From contig NZ_CP007509.1 in assembly GCF_000661915.1 (NCBI RefSeq), positions 4,353,501 through 4,417,500 of the forward strand: a DNA stretch of 64,000 nucleotides, written 5' to 3'. Within the stretch, counting starts at the first letter, position 1, and each line of letters begins with the position of its first letter. The notes below the pieces were generated by a model that saw only the letters and a program-made list of their open reading frames with translations, did no database searches and was not told where the DNA came from. The DNA comes from Stutzerimonas decontaminans. Lineage in GTDB: Bacteria > Pseudomonadota > Gammaproteobacteria > Pseudomonadales > Pseudomonadaceae. Made by a program: the position numbers and the translations under genes. Of the stretch, positions 21,524 to 29,643 are shown one piece after another.

Positions 21524-21626
21524 ATAACTGCCTCAAATCCTGAATAAATAAATCTGTCCCGTTTATCCCCTGCACTGGGAGCAGGCAGACCAAACCGCTT
21601 CAGCAGAGCCATACACCACGCGGGAT

Positions 21627-23453
21627 TCAAGGAACCAACGCCAGCAAACTCTCAACGAGCTCTTTCAGCTCCGAGCGCTGTTTGTCGCCATCTTGGTACA
21701 TCGAGCGCTGGAGGATTTTGTCGGCACTCATCAGTGGCCAAAATCGATCTGAAACATCGTCTGGTTTCATCCCTACTGCGTCACCAATGATCTGCTTGGC
21801 ATCGCTGGTATCGGTGAAATTAACCACGACACCGGCTTCTTGCAGAATCAAATCTGGACACAGGTAGTTCTCGATTTCACGCTTACGAGTCGAATAAAAC
21901 GCCCGTCCAAGCCCTTCAACTTCTTGTTTTCGCTTGAGGTTTGTCTTGTGCTGAAAGGGATCACCAAGATCTGAGTCGAGGAAAACGCACCAAGGCAGGC
22001 CAATTTCGTCGGCAAGTTGATGAGTGACCCAATGCTTCACGTTTCCACAGCCGCCAACGTGAATCGGGATAAGCCCCTGATCATCGAGATCGCGGTCAAT
22101 AACGCTTGCTGCCTTGAGGGTGCTAGCTGTGTGACGCAGGAAGGTGATGTCGCTCTTGCCTTCCACCAGGATGATTCCCTTCGCACGCTCCATCCCCGTT
22201 TCGGGGAGCACACCCAAACTCTCGGCGGCCTCCTTGAGCACATTGTCATCTGGCATCTTGACGATGGGGATGCCGTTCTCATCCTTGGTGACGTAGCGGA
22301 TGCCATCGATGGGCATCAGGCCGGCCAGGGCGGGAACGTGGGTGGTGACAATGATCTGCCGGTTGGGCTGGTTGGAGAGTTCCAGCAACGCCTTCATCAG
22401 CATCATCTGGTAGTTCGGGTGCTGGGAGGTTTCCGGCTCTTCGATGGCGTAAATCACATTACGCTGGGAGCCCATTACCGCCTTCTCCGCCTCGGCGCGG
22501 AAGAAATTGAGCAGGATCAGCCGGCGCACGCCGCTGCCGCGCTTGTTGATGGGGATACCGTTCTCGCCATCCAGGGTGAAGCTGAAGCTCCACTTGGGCT
22601 TTTCCTTGAAACGTGGGGTCAGTTCATTGGCCAGCTCGGGGGCCATTTCCCGCAGCTTGTCGAGGGTACGCTCAGCGACATCCAGCACACTGGCTTCGAT
22701 CTGTTGCTCCAGCGCGCTGATCTGATCCTGCAGCGCAGCCTGAGCTTCCTTGACCGCCTGCTGCAGCGGGTTCTTGGCCTCAGCATCGCCGTCACTGCTT
22801 TCACGATCCGCCTTGAACAGGGCAAAGGTAGGCAACTGGGCCTCGATCTTTTCCCAAATGGATTTGCTGTCGGTCGAAAGTCCTTTGCTAACGTCCAGCA
22901 GCCTCTCCTGACAGGCAATGGGCTGCGCTGCAGCACGGATAGCCTGCCGCCACTGTGAAGCCACGCGCTTGTCTGCTACTTGCTCAGCAACGCCTTGCTG
23001 CTCACCGAGCCTTTTCAGTTCGGTCATCTTCAGGCTCAGCAGCCCAGCCAGCGCTTCATCCGCAGGGTGCTGGCAGCGGATAGCGGTGCGCTCCAGCTTG
23101 CCGGTATTGGCCTTGAAGGTTTTGACAATCTCCAGCGCACCCTCGGCGTTGAGCAAGTACTCCTGCGCCAAGGAGGTCTCTGCATTTTCATCGAGCACCA
23201 GCGCCTCAGGCAGATCATCAAACTCACAGGCAATCTCGAACTGCTCGGCGCCCTCGGCCAGGCTGAAGCAGTTCATATCGCTCTTGTCGGCCTTGACGTC
23301 GCCGCTCTCGAAGAAGATCGCCAGGGCTTCGAGGATGGTCGATTTGCCATAGTCATTGCGCCCGACGATGCCGGTCATGGCTTCGTCGATGGGAATGACG
23401 GTAGTGGCGCGGTAGCCGCGAAAATGTGTGAGCTTGACGGACTTGAGGCGCAT
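21627..23453 (-). CDS. OLD-family ATP-dependent endonuclease (AAA + TOPRIM)
   Basis: The 608-residue protein begins with an ABC/SMC-type ATPase half: MRLKSVKLTHFRGYRA, Walker A GRNDYGKST (about residue 31), signature region KRGSGVRRL (about 305), Walker B YAIEEPETSQHP (about 335), and the H-loop VTTHVPAL. A TOPRIM domain follows, with ILVEGKSDITFL (about 428) and CVFLDSDLGD (about 495). This order is that of OLD nucleases, which cut DNA and protect against phage, and are often partnered in defence islands. The ATG at 23453 lies 14 bases after hsdS with AAGGAA upstream, so it is probably co-expressed with the type I restriction genes. Confidence 0.82.
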   Translation of the reverse strand: MRLKSVKLTHFRGYRATTVIPIDEAMTGIVGRNDYGKSTILEALAIFFESGDVKADKSDMNCFSLAEGAEQFEIACEFDDLPEALVLDENAETSLAQEYLLNAEGALEIVKTFKANTGKLERTAIRCQHPADEALAGLLSLKMTELKRLGEQQGVAEQVADKRVASQWRQAIRAAAQPIACQERLLDVSKGLSTDSKSIWEKIEAQLPTFALFKADRESSDGDAEAKNPLQQAVKEAQAALQDQISALEQQIEASVLDVAERTLDKLREMAPELANELTPRFKEKPKWSFSFTLDGENGIPINKRGSGVRRLILLNFFRAEAEKAVMGSQRNVIYAIEEPETSQHPNYQMMLMKALLELSNQPNRQIIVTTHVPALAGLMPIDGIRYVTKDENGIPIVKMPDDNVLKEAAESLGVLPETGMERAKGIILVEGKSDITFLRHTASTLKAASVIDRDLDDQGLIPIHVGGCGNVKHWVTHQLADEIGLPWCVFLDSDLGDPFQHKTNLKRKQEVEGLGRAFYSTRKREIENYLCPDLILQEAGVVVNFTDTSDAKQIIGDAVGMKPDDVSDRFWPLMSADKILQRSMYQDGDKQRSELKELVESLLALVP

Positions 23454-23467
23454 GGGGATTTCCTTAT

Positions 23468-24598
23468 CTAAAGCTGTCCTGAAAACGCCAGCTGGGATAG
23501 CGATTCGAAAAGTGGCGTATTCAACCCAGATTCGTGGCGGAGGCTAGACTCCGATACTTTCTGCGCAATAGCGGAAAATTTCTCCTGAAGGCCTATCGGC
23601 GGGACAGGGATTTCAATTTCGTCAAATAGTGATTTTTTTAGAATCGGAAGTGTAGTCTGAATTGCTTTAGAGCTAACCAACCCAGGAGACAGCTTAAATA
23701 CAAAAAACCCATAAATATCTGAAATTTCAGAACCCCACTCCTGCGCATTTATCTGCTGATTGAATGCTAAAGAGCGGCCAGCAATCCCAACCTTCCCAAC
23801 AGTACCTATACAACAGACCAACAAGCTGCCTTTGCGGCAAATTTTTGAATACTCAGCCCCCTCTCGGGTCACCTCCCGAACAGAAGAGTCAACTTTCCCA
23901 CACAAATCACCAGGAGTTACAAAAGGCAAACCTTCGCCCCACATACCAACTTTCTCACCTGGGGGCGTCCTGCCAGTTGCTGACTTACCCAGTAATTTAA
24001 GGCTTTTCTTGGGCCATCCCTTCGGATTGCTTACCGGGTCGCCGAACATGTCCAGAAACACGGCGCGGAGGAAGTCGTCGACGAGCTGGATGGCTTGCTG
24101 GTGTTTGAGGCGAATGGCATCGGCCTTGTCTAGGATAGCGGCGATGCGCTTTTGTTCGGGCAGAGGTGGGAGAGGGATTTGCATCGCCTCGAAATTGCCC
24201 TTATTAATAATCGCTACGGTAGTTGATGGAGCCATAGCCTCCATTTTTGGCTTTAAAAGCTGCAAAGCGTAGAAGCCATACTTTGCGTCAACTCTATTCT
24301 CGTCAAAGATCACTGAGTTGATCTGTTGATTTGTGGCAACAGGCGTACCCGCAATCGCCATCTTCCCAAGCGAGCCTATACAGCAAACCATTACAGCATT
24401 ATTTGGTACCAGCTTAATTGCCGAGGCGCCTTTAGCGGACAAGGTTCTTGGCGCACTCGTTACATAAGTCTCCAGTCCAAGCTCAGCAGGAGTGACAAAC
24501 GGAATATCCCCGCCAAAGTTCTGATCATCCACCGTTGATGGTGTCTTCCCTGTAACAACCTTTGCCACTTCTTTTATGGCAACAAGAGGCCAGCTCAC
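23468..24598 (-). CDS. hsdS: Type I restriction-modification specificity subunit HsdS
   Basis: The 376-residue protein has two target recognition domains, each starting with a P-L/S-G-K-(T/S)-P pattern (VVTGKTPSTV near residue 16; SATGRTPPGEK near 210) and each ending in a conserved helix that spaces the two half-sites (LPEQKRIAAILDKADAIRLK near 145-165; GLQEKFSAIAQKVSES near the end). It sets which bipartite DNA sequence the HsdM/HsdR complex recognises. The start is GTG at 24598 overlapping the hsdM stop (GTGA). Base composition is visibly richer in A+T in both recognition domains than in the neighbours, as expected for exchanged modules. Confidence 0.93.
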   Translation of the reverse strand: MSWPLVAIKEVAKVVTGKTPSTVDDQNFGGDIPFVTPAELGLETYVTSAPRTLSAKGASAIKLVPNNAVMVCCIGSLGKMAIAGTPVATNQQINSVIFDENRVDAKYGFYALQLLKPKMEAMAPSTTVAIINKGNFEAMQIPLPPLPEQKRIAAILDKADAIRLKHQQAIQLVDDFLRAVFLDMFGDPVSNPKGWPKKSLKLLGKSATGRTPPGEKVGMWGEGLPFVTPGDLCGKVDSSVREVTREGAEYSKICRKGSLLVCCIGTVGKVGIAGRSLAFNQQINAQEWGSEISDIYGFFVFKLSPGLVSSKAIQTTLPILKKSLFDEIEIPVPPIGLQEKFSAIAQKVSESSLRHESGLNTPLFESLSQLAFSGQL

Positions 24599-26178
24599 AG
24601 CATCCCCTCCAGCTCATCCAGATCCGCCAGAATTTCCTGCTCCAGCCCTTTTAGCCGTTGCAGAATCACCTTGGGATCCTCGTACTGTTCCTGCCGGTAC
24701 TCCACTTCCTTGTAGCGATTGATGGAGAGGTCGTACTTGTTGGCAGCAATATCCTCTGCGGGCACGACAAAGGCCTTTTTGCGCTTGTCGCCGAACAGGG
24801 TATTGATGGTGCTGGCGCTGAGGTTGCCCTCAATCATCTGCCGGTACTTATGCCACTGGGCTATAGCATCGGGCAGGTCGTTGCTGCCCTCTCCTTTCAG
24901 CTCGGTGCGCTTGTCGTCCAGCGAGTAGCCGTCGGCCTGCAGGTCATAGAACCACACACGTTCGGTGGTACCGCCCTTGGTAAAAATCAGGATGGCAGTG
25001 CTGACGCCGGCGTAGGGTTTGAACACACCGCTGGGCAGGCTGACGATGCCTTCGAGCTGGTTGTTGTCGAGCAGCTCCTGGCGCAGTTGCTGGTGGGCTT
25101 TGGACGAGCCGAACAGCACGCCGTCCGGCACGATCACGGCGGCGCGGCCGCCGAGCTTGAGCGAGCGGAGGATATGGGCAACGAACAGCAGCTCGGTCTT
25201 CTTGGTTTTCACCAGACCGAGCACGTCGGGGTTGGTGTTGGTTTCGTCCAGGCTGCCTTTGAACGGAGGGTTGGCCAGCACCACGTCGAAGAAGTCTTGT
25301 TCCTGACGCGGGTAGTGCTCCTTGATGGATTTGCTCAGGGAGTCCTGGTAGCGGATGTTCCCGCCGTTCACGCCGTGCAGCATCATGTTCATGCTGGAGA
25401 CGCGCAGCATGGTGGTGTCGAAGTCGAAGCCCCAGAACATCTGGCTGTTGATGTGCTGGCGGTAGGGTTCGAGCAGGTCGCCGGAGTAATGCAGGTTGCC
25501 GTCTTCGTCGGTGAAGGTGCCTTCCGGGCTTGAATGCACGCGGTTGAGGTATTCCATGGTGCGGGCGAGAAAGCCCGCCGTGCCGCAGGCCGGGTCGCAG
25601 ATTACCTCGGTCGGCTGCGGGGCGATCAGTTCGATCATCGCGTCGATGATGTGGCGCGGGGTGCGGAACTGGCCGTTGATGCCGGCGGTGGTGAGCTTGC
25701 TCAGCAGGTATTCGTAGATATCGCCCTTGACGTCGCTCTGGGTCAGCGGCAGGTCATTGACCATCTCCACAGCGGAGGTGAGTACGGACTCGTTCTTGAT
25801 CTCTAGATCGGCGTCCTGCATGTACTCGCTGATATGACCGAGGCCCTCGCGCTCACCGCCCTCGCCTTCAGCACCGCCGAGTTGGGCGAAGAAGGGGTAG
25901 ACCTTCTGCTTGAGATGGCTGTGCAGCTCCTTGCCACTCATGTTGCGGAAGTTCTTCCAGCGCAGCAGCTGGCCTTCCGGGGTATTGGGAAAGAGGCGGT
26001 CGAAGGGCTTGCCGGTGCGATTGGCTTTGCGCTCGGCCACGTCTTCCTGCATGTCGAGCATGCGGGCGAACATCAGGTAGCTGATCTGTTCGATCACAGT
26101 CAGCGGGTTGGTGATGCCGCCGGTCCAGAATTTTTCCCAGAGCTTGTCGATATCGTTGCGGATTTTGCCGGTGAGCAT
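24595..26178 (-). CDS. hsdM: Type I restriction-modification DNA methyltransferase HsdM
   Basis: This 527-residue N6-adenine methyltransferase has the N-terminal HsdM helical domain (residues 1-150), the SAM-binding motif CDPACGTAGFLARTMEYL (about residue 198) and the catalytic motif VVLANPPFKGS (about 305). It methylates the target sequence and, with HsdS, forms the modification core. The ATG directly abuts the hsdR stop with no gap, and the stop overlaps the hsdS start. Its length and motif order are normal for the family. Confidence 0.95.
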   Translation of the reverse strand: MLTGKIRNDIDKLWEKFWTGGITNPLTVIEQISYLMFARMLDMQEDVAERKANRTGKPFDRLFPNTPEGQLLRWKNFRNMSGKELHSHLKQKVYPFFAQLGGAEGEGGEREGLGHISEYMQDADLEIKNESVLTSAVEMVNDLPLTQSDVKGDIYEYLLSKLTTAGINGQFRTPRHIIDAMIELIAPQPTEVICDPACGTAGFLARTMEYLNRVHSSPEGTFTDEDGNLHYSGDLLEPYRQHINSQMFWGFDFDTTMLRVSSMNMMLHGVNGGNIRYQDSLSKSIKEHYPRQEQDFFDVVLANPPFKGSLDETNTNPDVLGLVKTKKTELLFVAHILRSLKLGGRAAVIVPDGVLFGSSKAHQQLRQELLDNNQLEGIVSLPSGVFKPYAGVSTAILIFTKGGTTERVWFYDLQADGYSLDDKRTELKGEGSNDLPDAIAQWHKYRQMIEGNLSASTINTLFGDKRKKAFVVPAEDIAANKYDLSINRYKEVEYRQEQYEDPKVILQRLKGLEQEILADLDELEGML

Positions 26179-29100
26179 TCAGTGGTCTCGATCTATAGGT
26201 TGTGCGGCCATCAGGCGGGGGGGGCCGGGCTGGTCGGGGTTCTTCAAAAAGGGTTTGAGCACGGCCACCAGTTCGGTGACATCGGCGGGGGCGAACACGC
26301 CGTCGATGCCCTCGTGGGAGATGCTGGAAAACGGCGCGTCGTAGAGTGTTTCAATCACGATGCTGCCGTGCTGGGCGATGTAGTTTTTCAGCAGGTTCAT
26401 AAAGCGCACCTGCTGGGCGGTCAGGCTGGGATGGGCATGGAGGAACTGTTTGAAGTGTTCCTCAATGGCGTGTGCATCCAGGCCAATGATCTCGCGTACG
26501 GTGAGGTGCAGTTGATCGGCTGTGCGACCGTAGAACTCGTTGAGCACCTCCAGGCTGACGCCGGGGTGGCTGGTGAGGATGGTCGAGGTCAGGGTTTTCA
26601 GCTCGCTCTCGGCAATGGGTTCGCCCTTGTGGATTTTTTGCAGGGTCGGGTTGGCGGCGAGCATGCCGGCAAGGATGTCCTTGAGGCGGCGGCGGTAGAT
26701 CATGGCCTCGCTGGCGCCAGTGATGTACACCGCGCGCTCGTCGCCCAGCAGGTTGCCATCCTTGGTTTTGGTGGTTCCTATGCCATCACCTGGCCCGGTG
26801 CCGGTCTGACGATATTTCATGATGCCGCGCAGTTCCTGGCGGGCGTTTTCCAGCTTGTCGATGCTCGGCTGCAGCCAGAAGTCGGCGCTGCGTACTTCGG
26901 CGATCAGGGCATCCTTCTGGCGGACGGCCTGGATATTCACGGCGAGCTTGTCCAACTCGGCCAGCAGGGCAATTTTGCCGTCCTCGAAGCAGGTGGCCTG
27001 CTCGACCAGGCAGCACTGAATACCGGCGATCAGCTTATCCAGCGCAGTGGCGTGTTTGTCGCGCAGCACGCGGGCCGACATCAGCGGGGCAATGGTGTTT
27101 GTCAGCAGGTGTTGGGTTTTGCCATCGAACTGCTGCAGCTGCTGGGTTTGCTGCAACTGGTGCACGGCGCGCAGTTCACGCTTTACCGCCACGCTGGTGT
27201 CGGGCAGGTCGTTGATGTCGGCACGCAGCAGGGCAATGGCGGCGTCAAAGGCAGCGGCATGGTTGTGGCGTAGGGCGGCTTGGGCCAGCGCCAGGCGAGC
27301 TTCGAAGGTGGTTTGCAGCAGGGATTTGCTGCCGGTGTCTTCCGGCTCCTGATACTCCTGCTCGAAGAAATCGAAGTTGCCGTAGTGGTCGAAGATCAAA
27401 AACTCGGTTTTGTCTTTACCGGGGCCAAACAGGTTGGGGCGCAGGCGCGTACCGCGGCCGATCATCTGCCAGAACTTAACCCAGGATTTGACCGGCTTGG
27501 CGAACACCAGGTTGACCACTTCCGGTACGTCGATGCCGGTGTCGAGCATGTCCACCGAGATGGCGATGCGGAAGTCGTTATCCGGCTTTTTGAATTCCTT
27601 GATCAGGGTGTCCACGTGCGGGATGGCGTTGTGGATGACCTTGCAGACCTTGGTGCCGTACTGCGGGTAGAGCTTGCAGAAGAGCTTTTCCAGGTGCTCG
27701 GCGTGGTCCTGACGCTGGGCGAAGACGATGGTTTTGCCGACCAGTGAGCCGGTCTCATCCTTGATGCCGTTGTTGATCAGGTTTTCCAGGATGATGCGGT
27801 CGGTGTCTTCGCTGAAGATTTTGCGACCGATGTCCTTGCCGGCGATGGTGGTGCGCTTGGCCTCCTCCTCGCCGAGGTCCTCTTCGAGCTGGCGCTTCTG
27901 CTCGTCGCTGAGGTCGTTGTAGTGGATGCCGTCGCGTAGGAAGTCCGTGGTGAGGTCCTTCACGCGGAATGGCACCAGATAAGGCGGCTCATTATTGATG
28001 GCAGCATCGAGGCCGAACTCGAAAGTCGGGTCTGTGGTTTCGCAGTCGAAAATATCGAAGGTGTTGCGGCTGATGAACTTCACCGGCGTGGCAGTGAGGC
28101 CGACCTGCAGCGCGTCGAAGTAGTCGAACAGGTCGCGGTACTTGTTATAGATGCTGCGGTGGCTTTCGTCGGCGATGATCAGGTCGAAGAAGCCCACATC
28201 AAGCTGGGCGAAGCGGTTCATCATGCCCGGGTAGGTGGCGATGTAGATGCGCGCGGTCTGGTCGACCTTGCCGGTTTCGCCGATCACACAGCGCGGCTCG
28301 CTGGGCAGGTTTTGCTTGAAGGCGTCATCGGCCTGCACGCGCAGCTCTTTGCGGTCGCAGAGGAACAGCACGCGCTTGGCCCAGCCGGTGCGCAGCAGCA
28401 ACTCAGCCAGGGCGATGGCCACGCGGGTTTTGCCGGTGCCGGTGGCCTGGATGATCAGGGCCTTGCGGCGCTGCTGCTGGAAGTGGGCGGCGACGGTTTT
28501 GATCGCCTCAATCTGGTAGGGGCGGTCGGCAATGCTCAGCTCTGGGTTGTGTTTCTCCAGCGTGGGGACACGGTACTGGCGCTGATAGGCGAGGTATTCC
28601 AGGCTGTCCTTGCTGTAGATGCCGTACACCGGGCGGTAGGTGTTGTACTGCTTATCGTCCCAGATAAAGGTTTCGTAGCCGTTGCTGTAGAAAATCACCG
28701 GGCGCTGCATGCCCATGCGCTCGAAGCCGTCGGCGTACATGCGCGCCTGTTCGCGCCCGGCTTGCAGGCTGACATTGCCGGATTTCTTGGCCTCGATCAC
28801 GGCCAGGGGCTGACCGTTGTCGCCCCATAGCACGTAGTCCGCACGGCCCTTGCCGGAGACGTTGCCGGGGAAATCGACCTCCACTTCCTGGCCGACCTGC
28901 GCGGGGTTGCTGACATCCCAGCCGGCTTGCAGGAGCATGGCGTCGATCAGCAATGCGCGGGTTTTGGCTTCGTTCCACTGCAGGCTGTCGGCCACCTTCT
29001 GGCTCTGCTGCTGACGCTTTTGCTGATCAGGCTTGGCAGGCGGGTCGACCTTGTCGAGGTGGCGGGTGCGCTCCTGCTCCAGCTTGTCCATCACGCTCTG

Positions 29101-29595
29101 CAGCGCTTCCTGCTGCTGGTTGAGTTCCTTCTCATAGCTGGAGACGGTTTTCTGCAGGCGGACGAGGGTCGCGGTCGGATCCTGCACCTCGGCAAAGGGC
29201 GGAATATCGGCCTGTGCGGTACCGTAGTACTTGATGGCCATGTACATGGCCAGCTGATGGGCGGTCTTCAGTGCCAGTTGTGCATTGCGCAGGTCACCTT
29301 CAGCGCCGTGTGCGGTGTCGTTACCCTGGATGCGCAGGAAATTGATCTGGTGCACCAGCGGCTTGCTGACGCAATCGACAAAAACCGAGTTTTTCACCAG
29401 GTCGTAGAAGGTTGACTGCGGCATGCGCGGCAGCAGCTCTTCCTTGTAGATGGCTTTGGTCAGCTCTTCGGCAAAGCTGCGCAGGCGAGTGAGTGCGCTG
29501 CCCGGATCGATATGCAGGACGGCTTCAGCGAGGCCTGCGAGGTTCGCCAGCAATTCGTTGCCGGTGCGGAGGAACTCGAAGTTGACTGATTTCAT
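26179..29595 (-). CDS. hsdR: Type I restriction endonuclease subunit HsdR with DUF4145 domain
   Basis: The translocating nuclease subunit. A DUF4145 domain (residues 1-105, ending FLRIQGNDTAHGAEGDL) precedes the PD-(D/E)xK nuclease (VDFPGNVSGKGRADYVLW and AVIEAKKSG, about residues 240-275), an SF2 motor (Walker A QATGTGKTRVAIAL, ADESHRS, VGLTATP, GRGTRLRP) and a helical C-terminal region. I choose the ATG at 29595 rather than 29613. The predicted sigma-54 transcription start falls at about 29614, and the related DUF4145 domain at 21082 begins at the equivalent MVSDNF position. It heads an R-M-S gene order, unlike the common M-S-R order. Confidence 0.92.
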   Translation of the reverse strand: MKSVNFEFLRTGNELLANLAGLAEAVLHIDPGSALTRLRSFAEELTKAIYKEELLPRMPQSTFYDLVKNSVFVDCVSKPLVHQINFLRIQGNDTAHGAEGDLRNAQLALKTAHQLAMYMAIKYYGTAQADIPPFAEVQDPTATLVRLQKTVSSYEKELNQQQEALQSVMDKLEQERTRHLDKVDPPAKPDQQKRQQQSQKVADSLQWNEAKTRALLIDAMLLQAGWDVSNPAQVGQEVEVDFPGNVSGKGRADYVLWGDNGQPLAVIEAKKSGNVSLQAGREQARMYADGFERMGMQRPVIFYSNGYETFIWDDKQYNTYRPVYGIYSKDSLEYLAYQRQYRVPTLEKHNPELSIADRPYQIEAIKTVAAHFQQQRRKALIIQATGTGKTRVAIALAELLLRTGWAKRVLFLCDRKELRVQADDAFKQNLPSEPRCVIGETGKVDQTARIYIATYPGMMNRFAQLDVGFFDLIIADESHRSIYNKYRDLFDYFDALQVGLTATPVKFISRNTFDIFDCETTDPTFEFGLDAAINNEPPYLVPFRVKDLTTDFLRDGIHYNDLSDEQKRQLEEDLGEEEAKRTTIAGKDIGRKIFSEDTDRIILENLINNGIKDETGSLVGKTIVFAQRQDHAEHLEKLFCKLYPQYGTKVCKVIHNAIPHVDTLIKEFKKPDNDFRIAISVDMLDTGIDVPEVVNLVFAKPVKSWVKFWQMIGRGTRLRPNLFGPGKDKTEFLIFDHYGNFDFFEQEYQEPEDTGSKSLLQTTFEARLALAQAALRHNHAAAFDAAIALLRADINDLPDTSVAVKRELRAVHQLQQTQQLQQFDGKTQHLLTNTIAPLMSARVLRDKHATALDKLIAGIQCCLVEQATCFEDGKIALLAELDKLAVNIQAVRQKDALIAEVRSADFWLQPSIDKLENARQELRGIMKYRQTGTGPGDGIGTTKTKDGNLLGDERAVYITGASEAMIYRRRLKDILAGMLAANPTLQKIHKGEPIAESELKTLTSTILTSHPGVSLEVLNEFYGRTADQLHLTVREIIGLDAHAIEEHFKQFLHAHPSLTAQQVRFMNLLKNYIAQHGSIVIETLYDAPFSSISHEGIDGVFAPADVTELVAVLKPFLKNPDQPGPPRLMAAQPIDRDH

Positions 29596-29624
29596 GTAGG
29601 CGATTCTGTCCATGAGGGTCCTAG

Positions 29625-29641
29625 AGCGAGGACCGTGCCAG
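29625..29641 (-). promoter_or_regulatory. Candidate sigma-54 promoter of the hsdRMS operon
   Basis: The minus strand reads CTGGCACGGTCCTCGCT. The -24 GG (29639-29638) and -12 GC (29627-29626) are exactly ten bases apart. The match to TGGCACG-N4-TTGC is broken only at one T of the -12 block. It lies directly after the stop codon of the sigma-54 activator gene (29644) and predicts a start of transcription near 29614, just before hsdR. The first in-frame ATG (29613) would then be leaderless, which favours the ATG at 29595. Confidence 0.72.
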
Positions 29642-29643
29642 TT

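Noticed and set aside
25834..27273. A 479-residue plus-strand protein opposite hsdM/hsdR
   Set aside because: It is an antisense shadow of two well-supported genes in high-GC DNA, without motifs or a ribosome-binding site.
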